This document shows, piece by piece, positions 23,335 through 35,655 of a stretch of 64,000 nt of DNA. How positions within the stretch are numbered: position 1 is the stretch's first letter; each line of letters begins with the position of its first letter. Made by a program: the position numbers and the translations under genes. Below the pieces are notes generated by a model. It was not told the origin of the DNA. It saw only the letters and a program-made list of their open reading frames with translations, and did no database searches. The stretch covers positions 494,313 to 558,312 of the forward strand of contig NW_021167091.1 in NCBI RefSeq assembly GCF_003711515.1, written 5' to 3'. Source of the stretch: Sodiomyces alkalinus F11. Lineage: Eukaryota; Ascomycota; Sordariomycetes; Glomerellales; Plectosphaerellaceae.

Positions 23335-26300
23335 TAGTAGTGCCTTAGTAGTAGTATACTAATAGTCGTAGATATCGTCTCCTAATAATACTAATACTAA
23401 TAATAATCGTAGCCGGTATAAGAAAAGCTTAGTCCGGGATATACCGTATATATTCCCTAGTAGTATTAGGGCGGTGCCGCGGTGGCTAACCTAGGGTAGT
23501 TATATTCGTTATAGTAAGCGCCTAGGTATATACCCGGACAACGTAGAGGCCTACTCTAATACTATAGGTATAGGGGTAGCTTATTTTTAGTATACTAATA
23601 GCCGGCGTCCGTGTAAGGATATAAGTCGTGCCGATATCGTTATAGTATTATAGGTATATCGCGGTAGTATATACTAATTTTCCTATAAGTCCCCCCTTCT
23701 ACTAAAAAATAGTAGTAGCGTCTTATAGAGTTTTATAGGGCGTATATAATAGTAAAGGCCGCCGGTAGTAACGCTATCGCTACTATACGTATCCCCCTTC
23801 GGTGCCGAAATAGTCCCCTACTAATAAACTATAGGCTAAGGAGCGTCTAGAGATAGCGTCCCGGTCTTTTAGCCGGGCCCTAAACCGGGCGTTACCTTCT
23901 AGTTATAGCCGTGGCGGCACCGCGCCGGTAAAGGTATAGGAATTATCTTATTAGATAAGACGTTTAGAGGGTAAGATAGACCTTATTCTAGAGTACCTTA
24001 TAAGTAGCCCCTTTTCGGTCTCCTTACGGTACTATAATAGCGGTGGTTAGCTAACCGATCCTAGCAGGGCCTAGAATATATTAAGAGTGGTATTAGCGCT
24101 ACTAAGGATAATAATAATAATAACTAGTACGGTAATAGTTCGTAGCTATTAATAGCCCCTCTTAGCGCCGACCTAATACCGCCGGGGTCCCGGCTTATAG
24201 GACCCTTATTAATAATTAACTAATCCGCCGTGTCGTGCTACCTCCGCTCCGGTCCCGCTTCAGTATTACCCCTATTTCCGTAGGCCTCTATAACTTTAAG
24301 GGCGAGGCGAAAGTCCTTAAGCCTTTTCCGTTATAGGAACCACCTTATAACTACCCCGGCTTCGGTATTATATTCTAGTATATCGTATAAATCTCCTCTA
24401 ATTATAAGCGGCCTCCCTACGGCACCGAAAAGGCCCTTATAGTCCTCCGCGGTTACCTCCTAGCACTAGAGTACTATATACTCCGCCGTTTCCGCCCCTC
24501 TATCCCCGTAAGGGTACCGCGGTAATAAGAAGCCTAGCACCCTCGCTTTAGGTAGGAATACCCGTAGGCCTAGTTTTTCTAATCTAATCTAGGTAAATAC
24601 GGAGCTTTATAGCTTAAGGAGCCCTTTATATTTCCGGAGGGAGCGTTATATCGGGGGGCGGCTTAGTGCCGCTACGGCGTAGGTGTAAGGCCGCTATACT
24701 TCCGCCTAGGCTTAACCCTATTCCCTTATAAGGGCCTTCCGCGGGGGCGAGGTTCCGGCCTAGGTTATTAGGGCGGTAAGCTATACTATCCACGCGAGGG
24801 CGGCGTAGGTCCTATAATACCGCTTCGGTATTACTAGGGCTCTCGCCGCGGCGTATACTCCGGCTAATATCTTATCTTTAGTCCCTTCTTCTTATATCCG
24901 GAGGATCTTCCGGGCGCTTAGGCTTAAGAGGTATAGGTTAAGGGGGGGGATCAAGGTCTTTTTTTTAAGGACCCTAACCAGCATAGCCCTATAAACCCCG
25001 GCTATTAATCCAAAGTATTAGTTCTATATCGCTATAAGTGCCGCTACGGGGCCGTACCGGGGGCCGGCCCCTATCTTATAGACGGCTAAGGCGTAATAGG
25101 CTATTACTAGTCTTACCACTATAAGGTATAGTCTTCTTATATCCGTAAAGCTATACCCCTATACTACGATACTAAGTCTTAAAAAGGCGTATATTTAAGT
25201 GGCGAGCCGACTTTTTACCTCTTTAGCGTATCGTCGGAAGTCGAGTTTCCTATCTAGCTAAACGCCGAGGAGCCTTATCGCCTCCGTTACCGGTACTAAG
25301 GTAGCGCTAAGGAGGAGCGGGGTAAAGGAGGGTTAGCGTAACTTCGTAAAGGGGATATAAACGTATTTAGCTAGTTCGAATTATAGTCCGCTCGCTATCT
25401 CCTAGTCTAAATAAGCACGCTACGCGGCGGCGAGGCGGTACCGCATTTATACCTTTATCTTACTGAAAGCAATAATATTCGTGTTATTAATGAATCCTGC
25501 TATTATCGTTTTAAGTACCCTTTTTAGTTCCTTATAGAGGGTAAAGATATATAGGATAAAGAGGATAAGGGAGATCGGGGAGCCTTATAGTATACCCCTA
25601 TAAAGGTACTATAAGGGGGCCGTTTTATTATTAAGTAGTAATTAGGCTATATAGTCTTAGAGGAAGCTATTAATTAGGGTAGTAAGCTATTAGGGGACGC
25701 CTTTCCTTTCGAGTACCTTAAGGAGGCGGGAGTAGGGGATAGTATTAAAGGCGCTTTTAATATCTAGTTAGAGTATCGAAGTAGTGCCGCTATAGGCCTA
25801 GCTCGCCCTTATAGCCTCTATAACTCTTTATACTACTATCTCCGTGCTCCGCTTAGTCTGGTTACCTATCTATCCTTTTAGGAGGAGCTGATACTCCTCC
25901 GCTATAGCGGTGATACGGTCGGCTAGTATCCCTTTAAGGACCGTACCTATTATATTAAGGAGTGATATTAGTCGTTAGCCTTTTACTATCTCGTAATCGG
26001 CTAGCGGCCGACCTTCCTTCTTAAAGACTACTATAATGGCGTAGCGGTACCTTTTCGGGTAATAGCACGCTTTAAGGCACGCTATAAAGATAGTACTTAG
26101 TCTTTAGTATAAGGGAGGTCTATATACTTTTAGGAGCCCTGCTAGGAGCCTATCCGGCCCTAATACCGCCTAGGGTTTAGTCTTCTTAAGGCGCCCCTAT
26201 ATATCCGCTACGGTAATATCGCGGCGGATATCCTAGCTAAGGGGAAATTCCGCGCTTAAGGGTCTAGGGGCGGTAAGGAGGGGGGGTAGGAAGAACTTCC

Positions 26301-27173
26301 GGTTAAGGACTTCGGCTTTCTCTACGTATATAGTAGCTAGGTTATCGCTATCGTCTTAGTATAGTAGCGGTACCGATAAGGGATTTAGCGGTGCTCCCCC
26401 TTTTATTCGTGCCTATTTCTATAATCGCTAGAGGAGGTTATCGTTCTTCCTAGTCTTATATAGTAAGTATCGTTAGTATAGCCGCTTCGCTACCGTAACG
26501 GCTTTATCGCGGCGCTTCTCTATTTCCTAGAACTCGTTCTATCGGTTCCAGGACTTCCTAGATATATATCTACGGTAAAGGCGTCTTACCTCCTAGGTAA
26601 GAGCGGTTAGCTCCGTGTTCTACTAAAGGGTAAGTAGGTGTTTAGGGGTGCCCCCGCGGCGTTACGGTACGGCCTTATCGGCTAAGGTTATAAGGTCCCC
26701 GATTAGGTTATCTAGTGCTAAGTCGATATCCCCTAGTATTATAGGGGGCCGGTCTATTATAGTTATATAGCGGCGAGCTAGGGGACCTATAAGGGGTCAA
26801 AGTCCTTTTAGACCTAGCAGGGCCCGCCAAGGTCCCGCGGTGGTGTTATCGTGGTATTCGACGCGGTATCTATCTCCGTATGGATTTAGGCCGTCTATAA
26901 GTAGTAGTCTAACCCGATAACGGTCTTATCGGGGCCGCCGAAGTCGTAGCGGAGCCCCTGCATCGCCTATATAAGTTTAATAGTGCTAGCGCGCCGGCCC
27001 GGGCGATACTATATACTAGTTCTAGGGGGGGTTACTAGGTCTAGGTTCTACCGGGTTATAAGGGTAAGTAGGGTATCGCCTTAGGGGTAATAACGCGGCG
27101 GCTATAATTATAGGGGGTAGTATAGGCTAAAGTCCCCTATAAGGATATAGCGGTCCCGCGGCGGTATTATATT
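23335..27173 (-). mobile_element. L1-b: LINE (family 1), main part, 5' truncated
   Basis: Continues the 3' UTR piece 15214-16107 after removal of G2. Contains the rest of the 3' UTR (23335-24060) and ORF2 (24070-27173). RT box GFINNTNIIAF lies at about 25508-25475. Similarity to L1-a runs to 27168 and stops inside the endonuclease region, exactly where Copia C1 begins; what follows C1 does not continue the LINE. So L1-b was 5' truncated, or lost its 5' part by recombination. Confidence 0.85.
24070..27173 (-). pseudogene. L1-b ORF2 remnant (RT and part of endonuclease)
   Basis: Aligns with L1-a 9340-12425. The catalytic RT aspartates are now Asn (FINN). The endonuclease is represented only by its C-terminal part. 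Stops are frequent in the sense frame; no functional product is possible. Confidence 0.7.
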
Positions 27174-27367
27174 TGTCAGCACACAAAATAAGGTACGCAA
27201 AAGATGTGTGTGTGTATTGAAGAAGAGTAAAAGATACTCTGCGGAAATGTCTAACTATAAAGTAAAAGGAGGGGAAATTGATGTGGATACATCGGTCGGA
27301 AGTACCCTATCCGTCTACAGAAATGGCGTAAGTCACACCCCGATAAGGTGGCTATAGGCATCTAACA
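27174..27367 (-). repeat. C1 3' LTR
   Basis: 194 bp, about as long as and nearly identical to 33106-33299. Sense end TGTTAGATGCC here is TGTCAGATGCC in the other copy (C to T). Confidence 0.9.
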
Positions 27368-27378
27368 CACCCCCCCAG
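27368..27378 (-). other. C1 polypurine tract
   Basis: Sense strand ctgggggggtg directly before the 3' LTR; the same tract borders C-E (38513-38522) and C-F (57612-57621). Confidence 0.75.
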
Positions 27379-27959
27379 AACTGCAGGATTAATCCTGACT
27401 ATTCTGCTTAATTAAAACCGTAAATCTAGGGTAAAATAGAGGCCTAGATATTAATCCAACGATTAAACGGCTTATTAAAAAGCGCGCTCTTTTTATACCT
27501 AAAAATATTAAAAACGTGTAAAAGCAGGTAGTCAAATTAACCCTATAATAACGTTAAAACGTCAGAAAACGGGTGCCTAAATAATAATATGAAGGGCACT
27601 AAAATAACGGTTAATTTAGGCTATAGATTATAAACTTAGCACCGCGCCTCTTATGAATTGCCTTAAGCCCCCTGGCTTAGGACCTCTATCCCTAATGGAT
27701 ATATAAACGCCTTATATTTCTGCGGGGGAAGTACCTTAGTCAGCCTATCGCTGACTATCTCTTAGGTCAAGATCCAGGCGATTAGGACTTTCTTCTATTA
27801 AACGACCTATCGGATCTAAAGGACGTGGATATCTAGATACTTTAATCTAGATATAACCTAAGGGCGTAAAGCCTCTAAAAGGATCCTCGTTTAGTCGTTA
27901 TCGTAGTATATCGTCAGAGGCTCGTTTTTAAAGGTTAAGGTCAGGTCCTTAATTAAACG

Positions 27960-29260
27960 CCTAATCGCGATATACTGCCTAATAGTAGCAGAAAGGGCTA
28001 TAAGCTCGGCTTTAGTATTAGAGGTCACGACGCTTATTTACTTATTTACCTTTTAGTCTATAGGACCCCCGAATAGTAGTATAGTGTAGCTTTAGGAGCT
28101 ATACCGAGTCTTACGGTCGTCCCTAAAAGCTATATCAGAAGCATAGTAAAGTGCGTATTATAGGTGGTTTTTACGTGGTCTAAAGTAAAGGCATAGGGAC
28201 TTAGTTAAGGCCAGGTACTTTAAACACCTATCTACGGTATCATAATACTATTCTAACGGGTTAGTATTAAACTCGGTAAGCCTTAAAGTAGCTTTAGATA
28301 TATTAGGCCGGGTCTAATAGGCCACGTAATTAATAGAACTAACCTTCTATAGATATAGGTAAATTAAATCTATAGAGGTTTATTCGGTTATAGGTTATAA
28401 AACGTTAGGAAAAGGAAGAGGGCTTTTAACCCTACGCCTACTAACGGGGAAATCTATCCCTAAGGCCTTAATCTTTTTAGTGATATAGTTCTCGAGGGAA
28501 AGCTATAGCCGACGTTATTAGCGATCTCGAACTACTCTAATCCCTAGGAACCACTTAAGTAGGCCTAGGTCTCTTACTTAAAAGTGCTGCTATATCCGTT
28601 ATATAAGAGAATTAGCAGCAGATTAATATTCTTTCCTGTAGATTAGAATAATATCGTCCACGTAGAAGAAGACGATTAGTTCCTTGCTTTTAAAGACGTA
28701 ATCGTCTTCGGTTAGTTACTTTAGCTCGTACTTACCTAAAACGGAAGAGAGCTATTCGTGCTATAGCTTAGGGGATCGCCGAAGACTATATAACGCCCTG
28801 CGTAGGCGTTATATACCGCGTGAAGGTAGTCGTGATAGCTTTAAAATAGCCTTAAGGTCCTCGTCGCTCTTCGTGTCTTTTACTGCCTGAAGTAGCGGCC
28901 ACCCGGGTGGATCCTTAACGTAAATCTCTTCGTTAAGGGTAACGTTGGTAAAGGCGTTAACGGTATTAAGCTAACGTGTCTCCAGGTTAAAATAGGCAGT
29001 AATAGCTATTAACGACCTAAAGGTCCTTCCTACGAGGGTAGAGATATAGGCGTTAAGGTGGTTTTTAGGCTATTAATCGCCTCGCACGTATAACCTCGCC
29101 TTAAACTTACTAATATACCCCGACGGGTTAACCTTATACTTAAAGACCTATTTAAGGTCTAAGGCACGTTACCCTCCCTAGGGCAGCTCTGCTACTTTAA
29201 AGGTGCCTATTAACCTAAGTGTATCCACCTCTTATACGGCTGCCCTAAGCCATTACAGCT
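27960..29260 (-). pseudogene. C1 reverse transcriptase and RNase H remnant
   Basis: Sense frame has FKYKVNPSGYISKFKARLYV and AYFNLETR upstream (to about 29180), then the intact catalytic box LIVFFYVDDIILIY at 28679-28638 and an RNase H part with DDRKTRYSS and FGGP at about 28130-28060. These are the Copia RT palm and RNase H signatures. The RT core is open over long stretches; stops are TAA/TAG. Confidence 0.88.
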
Positions 29261-30300
29261 TATATAGGCTCTTCAGCATCTAAGACCAATTCAACGGTTC
29301 CTTAGGTATCTCGCGGCGGAATAGCGGCTTTTTCGGCTTCTGGAAGGTAAAGTGGGAGACGTAATCGTTATATCTAGAAGGAGGTCGGCGATTACGAGCA
29401 GGCCGCTCTATAGGGGTAAGCGTTAAAGCTAAGGCAGGCGAATAAGAGGTTAGTTATTAGGCCTGAATAGCAGTAGTAGTAGTAGGATTAGACTTAGCTG
29501 CTAAAGATAGGGTTACTGCTTATGGATTAGTTATTTAAGGAGCAGCGGCAGTGGCTATAGCCCCTTTAATAACGGATTAGTCAGGTGACAATACTCCTAT
29601 TCCGACGGTATTATCGGTGGCCTCGCCTATAGCCTCCTCTAAGGTAGAGGAAGATCCGCTAGTATTATCTAATTCCTTTTAATCGCTACGTTTAATTATA
29701 GGATCGTTAGGAGGTGGCGAAAAGGGCGTATAAACAGGCCTTAAAGAGGAAGAAGAGGTTATTAAAGAGGGTAAAATTAGTGCTGTTCTTAAAGAGGGTG
29801 GTAAAATAGCAGTTGAAGAAGAAGAACTAACGGCAGGAATAACGGCAGGTATAACGGTAGGAACCGTGCCTACTGTAGCCGTGGCAGCCGTTCCACGTAA
29901 TACCTCTTAGTTAGTAACCTGTTAGTTTTTAGAGGCGTTTTTAGTGGTTTTTACGTTAGTAGTGGTTTTTAATCCTTTACTACTACCGCCGGCTACCCCC
30001 CTAGATCTTAACGATTAAGGCTATTATTAACGCCTCCTTCCCTCTCATAAAGCCTCTATCGTGGAGTTCTGCTATGTTACTATAGGTATACCGAAATCGA
30101 CGATATCTATTATAACGCTAAAAGGATTATGGATTCGCCCTTAATCTAACGGCAGATTAAGCTCTTTATATAGCTCTAAAGGCATGTTAGGCTCCTCTCC
30201 CCTGTTTTTATAAAGGACTGACTCGTCGAATATAACGTCCCTTATACGCAGGATCCTCCCTAATTTTAGCACCTAAATCCGAAAAATATTAATGCCTTCG
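29260..30300 (-). pseudogene. C1 integrase-RT linker remnant
   Basis: Low-complexity, Ser/Thr/Ala/Pro-rich region typical of the variable linker before Copia RT, containing SLRSRGVAGG (about 30010-29980) and several alanine/threonine runs. The end PKKPLFRREIPKEPL (about 29330) leads into RT. The SLRSRG box recurs in C-F, which supports common descent. Confidence 0.65.
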
Positions 30301-31200
30301 TAACCGATTAAATAACCGATATATACCCTCGGTGCGAGCTTTTCGTTCTTATACCTTCCTCGCAGGTAGTTAGCAGTCAACGCGTACGCCATATAACTAT
30401 ACCTTTTTAGGTGCGTAATTAAGGGATTAGTGGTTATAAAGCTAACGATACCCTCCTTTTATAGCCACGCGTTTAACGCTCCCTCGGGGGTTTACTAGCC
30501 TAGATCCCTACGTAGAATCCGGTTATACAGGTAAGTGGCTACTGTAATAATCTCTGGCTATAGATCCGATTAGAAGCCTAAGGTATCTACTAATACCCTC
30601 GCGATAGCGAAGATACTACCCCTATACCGTTCGGCGTTAGCGTTCTATACGGCTATATAAGGAGCCGATCTTTCTAGCAGGATACCACGATCTAAAGATT
30701 AGTTATCCAGCTTCTTCTATAGCGCCCTCTCTCCGTCAAGTCTAATCATATTAATAAGCAGCCTATACTACCTTTATAAGAAGAGTTCGAAGTTAGCTAT
30801 CGAGGATAGTATATATTTATGCCCTGGTATCCTTCTGGTTACGTTTTTATACGTGCAGGGATCGTGGAACAGGGCAACTATATCGTCGCTATTAGCGGTA
30901 GGATCCATCGAAAATAGATCCACGTTAATCCTCTAAAAAGGCCTTATTAGCCTATAGGTAGGTGGATATCGCGATACTATCCTTTTTGCCTTACTAATAG
31001 CGTAAGCCTCGTAGTCCACCACTAAAGGTGCCGCTCTTCCTTTTAAAGCCACGATACCTCCTACGCACCCTTTTAACAGCTATACTAGTGCTTAAGGGTT
31101 AGCGTGCCCTAGCCTCTCGTGCCATAAACGGGCGTTAGCCACGCTTATAGGCTTTAGTTCCCTCGAGCTATTAAAATAGCTCTGCTATTACTGCTATAAG
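30300..31200 (-). pseudogene. C1 pre-integrase and integrase remnant
   Basis: RLWHERLGHANP at 31131-31096 is the gag_pre-integrase box (H..LGH). INVDLFSMDP (about 30915) carries the first catalytic Asp, followed by FHDPCTYKNV; AERYRGSIFAIARVL (about 30610) matches the block that follows the catalytic Glu, and the SH3-like tail runs to about 30330. Copia order, upstream of RT. Confidence 0.8.
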
Positions 31201-31539
31201 CGCTACAGCGTGCTATCGGTCGGTTTAAGGGCATATTAGCCGTTAACGTTAATCAACGGCAGGCAGGTATATCGGTCTATTACTAAGATATCTCTGCCGG
31301 TTATAAAAATAGCGTTCTGATCCTTTTATAACCTGCGCGTTACTAGCAGCGTTATAGGATATCTATCCATAAACGCCACGTTCTTTAGTATAAGGGTGTA
31401 AGGACGACCTTTAGTATCTTTAACCTAAAGACGCAGCGTGCTATACCCCTCTACTAGATTAGAGGTGCCGCCACCTATCTAAAATCTGACGATAGTGGTA
31501 GTAGGCTAAAAGTCCTTAAGCAGGTAGCGTTAATTAGTT

Positions 31540-31700
31540 ATATGCCTTAGGGACCCCGAATCGATGAATAATTAATTAAATAGGTCGTTGCTAACCACCT
31601 ATTTAGTCTATAAGAGCGAGAAAACTGACGGCGAGGTCGATAATACTACCTCTTGTCCCACGAAATTAGAGGTAAAATATATATCGTAAGAGCTATCGTT
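31540..31700 (-). pseudogene. C1 aspartic protease remnant
   Basis: LFIDSGS at 31572-31549 holds an intact DSG catalytic triad, followed by RHITN-type residues. It lies between gag and the integrase as in Copia polyproteins. Confidence 0.75.
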
Positions 31701-31719
31701 AGAAACCTCTTCCCTATTA

Positions 31720-33050
31720 TCAACGAAATTAGATACTTCCTTAGACTAATCTTTCTCTAGTAACTGAGCTTTAGACTCTTTTACCTTATTTTTCGCCTTA
31801 TCGATATCCCTTTTAATATACTCCCTAAACTTCTTTTGCTTAGAAGCACTCTAGCTTTTAATAACGCGGTCGTAGCGTTCTACTACCTTCTTTAAGGGCG
31901 TAAAGCCCTTTTAGCGGCGCGTCGGATTAACGTTCGGGTAGCTACTCCACGGATAATAGTGGCGTTTAGCTCTTCCTATCTTAACGCAATCGCAGATAAA
32001 TTCCCTTACCGAAGAATCCTCCTTTCTCTGTCACTGCTAACCTTCCTGATTAACAGGCTGCTATCTACTATCCTTATCCTTTCCTAGGAATATCGCCGCA
32101 TAAAACGATAACGCTATAGGCTTCTTATTAAGCCTATAGGGATGCCTATAGCGTAACTAAACCGTATATTCGTTCATAACCTCTTCGATAGTAGGTTAGT
32201 CTTCCTTATCTTCCCTTAAAATCTCTATAAAGCGCGCCTCTAACTACTCTAGAGCTATAGTACTAATAGCCCTGAAAAACGCGTCGAGTTAATCCTCTAT
32301 AGTATTAGAAGATCTAACGCTATAGGTCTTCGAATCTCGGTATAGCGATATAAAGTCCTAAAGCTAACACTCGTGGGGCATCCTCCGTATATTTTATATA
32401 TATTCTTCCTATCTCTTCTTAACTAAGGACTTCTAGGCAGCGTTAGTAGGTTGAAGATAGTCCTTTAAGGCGATTAGGATATCTTTAACCTCCTTCTTCC
32501 CCGCGTACTAATCTTTAAGGTTAGGATTAACTATCTTCGCGATATAGTCGTGAAGAGTAGCTAGACCACGTTACTATTACTGATATTTATTCTCTTTTAC
32601 GTTCTATAGCTTAAACTTACGATCCCAGGCATTATCTTCGTCACCTTCTTCTAGCTCTAGAGGTTACGAGGATTCGAGCTTTTAAGGACGTTTAGATTCC
32701 TTGAGGTCTAGATTAACAAGGTCAGAGACCTGGTTAGCGTAGGCTATCTACATAACAGCCTCGATCCAATAACGCTATTCTTTTAGATGAAGTAAGGATC
32801 GTATAGCCTATCGTGGGCAACGCCGTAGTTAAGGCTATCGTCTAACTAACTAGGACTATAGGGAAATAAACTATTAAAACCGACTATAATAGACCGATTA
32901 AATAAGGAGCGATAGAACGATATAGGACTTAAGCGAGTTAAGCGATTTAAATAAGAGGGAATAACGGAATAACAGTTAAAATAAAGTAGGCGGACGTAGC
33001 CAATAATACTAAGCTAACCGCTATAGACTTAAGGCTATTTTAACTGCCTT
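31720..33050 (-). pseudogene. C1 gag remnant
   Basis: Upstream of the protease. Its C-terminal part has YPNVNPTRR, GFTPLKKVVERYDRVIKS at about 31940-31860, a block that recurs in C-B (LNVNKVYRKKGYTPLKEILE) and C-F (YPNVNKT, PLKEVVKHYKKVIKS) and so marks this Copia group. The N-terminal half is too broken to read with confidence. Confidence 0.65.
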
Positions 33051-33086
33051 AAAGCTGCAGGATCTATCGGAATAGCTTCGTTTATT

Positions 33087-33105
33087 AGAACGCCGGGCTT
33101 ATAAC
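33087..33105 (-). other. C1 primer-binding region
   Basis: Sense gttataagcccggcgttct directly after the 5' LTR. The same block follows the LTRs of C-A (59881), C-B (60325) and C-F (59516-59535), so it is the shared primer-binding region of the group. The tRNA is not identified. Confidence 0.6.
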
Positions 33106-33299
33106 TGTCAGCATATAAAATAAGGTACGCCAAAGATATATGTGTGCATTAAAGAAGAGTAAAAGATACTCTGCGTAAATGTCTAACTATAAAGTAAAAG
33201 GAGGGGAAATTAATATGGATACATCGGTCGGAAGTACCCCATCCGTCTACAGAAATGGCGTAAGTCACACCCCGCTAAGGTGGCTGTAGGCATCTGACA
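33106..33299 (-). repeat. C1 5' LTR
   Basis: 194 bp, ends TGTCAG and CTGACA, a perfect 6-bp terminal inverted repeat. Slightly less mutated than the left copy at its inner end. Confidence 0.9.
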
Positions 33300-34430
33300 A
33301 TACTAGAGATATAACGTATAATATATAGGGGCATAAGCGGATAGTAGGAGTAGGTATAGGCGCGAACTATACCGGGTTAAAACACGAAATAAGGGCTTAA
33401 AATAGGCGCGATAATAGTAAAGAGGGGACTTATAGTTAAGGGCTAGGGGGTAGCCGGTCCTTTACCCGTATAGACGCCGGAACCGGCTCCCCCTTTAGCG
33501 AAATCTACGACTTATTACTAGGTATCTAGGGGGGTAAGAGAGTTAGACTAAGGCGGGCGCTATAGGGGCGGAGCGGGGGCGGCGCGAAGATAGTATAACC
33601 CGGGACCCCGTTAGATCCCTTACTATATAGCCGAATAGTACCGGGGGATCCCGAATAGGAGTTCTAGGGCCGTACTTATACCGTACCGACCACGCGAATC
33701 TTACCTTAAAAAACGATAGCTTAAAGGGGAAAAGAGGAAAGGAGGAAAGGAGAGACGAAAAGAGGGAGGTTTATAGGAAAAGGGAGCGGTAGATTAGCCT
33801 TATAAGTTATTATACCTTCTAAGGAATAGTAGCTATGCCCGGCCTATACCAGAACGCTTACTTAGGAGAGCCTACGTAGCGCGAGTAAGGGAGGTATATA
33901 ACTAAATAAGGGCTACTATAAATAGCAGGTATACGAAGGAGGATTAGGAATAAATAATAAATAAAGGAAGGAGTAAAAGGGGGGGGNNNNNNNNNNGTAG
34001 GGAGGGAGGGTATGAAGGGTGCCGCGGCGAGGGGAGAACCTCGCCGGATCCGGAATAACGGAATAAAGGAAAGGACGGCGGTAAATAACCGTGGCGATAG
34101 CGCGCCGAGGGCGCGTACGACCCGATATAGTACCTATTAAACTAAACTAACCAGCCGACCCCTATTAGCTATTAGCCCGGAGGTAAGATCCGGTTTTTAA
34201 ATAGCGATAAAAACGGGGCCGCGGAGCGATAGCGTAGCGGCCACGCATAATAGAACTACTTATATAATAAGAGCGCAGGGGTTTTTATCTATTAATGGTT
34301 TCCCCTCGAGAATTAGAGAAGGACTATTACCTAGGTAGCTAGCCTAGCTTAGCTAAGCGAGAGTAGAGTAATAAATAATAATAATAATATTATACCCTAT
34401 TTTTTATACCTAAAAGTCGCTATTCCGAAC
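33300..34430. other. Unassigned, RIP-mutated sequence with assembly gap
   Basis: About 1.1 kb right of C1. It does not continue L1-b and I find no similarity to other parts of the window. It contains G-rich stretches, a (ATA)n run near 34372-34394 and no recognisable reading frame. Its right part could be the 5' UTR of L2-a. Confidence 0.35.
33987..33996. other. 10-N assembly gap beside a G run
   Basis: Ten N follow eight G and precede gtagggaggg. Probably a homopolymer assembly break; its true length is unknown. Confidence 0.95.
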
Positions 34431-34499
34431 CCTAGAAGCCCTAGATCCGATAGTACTGGCTGGCCAGAGATATACCTGGACAGGGCATATCAGATAAGC

Positions 34500-35655
34500 C
34501 CCAGAAGTCGACTAATTTGGCTAGTAAGGTATAGGCTAAGGAACTACTCTAACAGGCTCTTTAGCTACTTTAGCAAGCCTATACCCTCGACTCTACCCCT
34601 TAGATTAAGGCCCTAGCTATAGGGCTTATATCTACTATCGACGGAACCCTAAGCCCCTAGCCTCCTATACTTAAATAACAGGTCGATAAACTAGCTTAGG
34701 TAGTTCGTATTCTTACAGAATAGCAGCCTAAACCCCTTTATAGCGAGGCTTTAAAGGGAAAAAAAGGCCCTACCCAGGCCCCTATTTTAGGGGCTTTAAC
34801 ACCTTTAGCTTTTACCACCCCCCCCCCCCCCGGGGCCCCTTCTAACCGACTCTAAAAAGGTCTCTAAGGTTATTCTTTAACCTAAGGTAGGGGCCCGGAT
34901 TCCCAGGGACGACTTTAACCCCCTTAAGCTCCGAAACAGGCTTAATAAGGCCTTAAAAACCCCTGCAGTTACGCCTATTAGCCTATTAAGTGACAGGAAC
35001 GTTATTTTAACCCCGGGGCTAAGATACAGCGTTTACTAGCTCATAGACTCGTAGAACCAGTGGTTTAAAGAGCTAAACCTCATCCTCCAGCCACCCTAGT
35101 CTATAGGCGACTAGTTTAAGCTTACTATTAAATAGGTGCCTTCTAGAGCCTTTAGGGGTGGCGATTCCCCTCCACGCGACCCTTCCGAGCCGCCGTAAGA
35201 GGCCCTAAACCGAAGCCTATATCAGGGCCTAGGTTTATAGGACCTAGCCACTAAAATTAGCACCTTTAACCCTATCAGGGTAATAGGGAAGCCTCGGTGG
35301 ATAGGGTCTCTAAACGCGTTTTACGGCACGGTGGTTATTTCTATGCCCTCCACTAAAGAATAGAAGTACTGCCTACAACAGGGGCTCTATATAGCCGGCC
35401 AGCGGCTAAAGGTCTATAAATATAGGCCTATAACACCTAGAACCCAGTGCTCTAACTGCTGGAAATTCGGGTATACCCGGGAGACCTATAAAGGCCTAGT
35501 TATCTGCCCTATCTATACAGTTAAAGGCTATAGGGAGGAATACCACTACTATAACAAGTGTGAAGAATAGGGAGACTACGAGTATAAGACCTATAAGTGC
35601 TATAACTATAAGGGAGATCACCCCCCCTTTAATAAGGACCACGAGGTCTTTTAAG
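34500..35655 (+). pseudogene. L2-a ORF1 (gag-like, Cys/His knuckles) remnant
   Basis: One frame gives LRNRLNKALKTPAV, SDRNVILTPGLRYSVY, FYGTVVISMPSTKE, then the knuckle array starting QCSNCWKFGYTR (about 35445) and continuing over CPIYTVKGYREEYHYYNKCE to KCYNYKGDH at about 35625. Several Cys and His are now Tyr. This is the nucleic-acid-binding ORF1 protein of fungal LINEs. Confidence 0.8.

Larger units (their letters stand above)
27174..33299 (-). mobile_element. C1: Copia LTR retrotransposon, nearly complete
   Basis: Two 194-bp LTRs (27174-27367, 33106-33299) with ends TGTCAG...CTGACA and flanks atatt (27169-27173) and atact (33300-33304), a likely 5-bp target duplication with one C/T change. 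Minus-strand order from the right: 5' LTR, primer site, gag, protease, integrase, linker, RT, RNase H, polypurine tract, 3' LTR; integrase before RT is the Copia order. It retains many more CA/TG sites than the L1 copies, and the RT active site is intact, though stops break the frame throughout. Confidence 0.92.
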
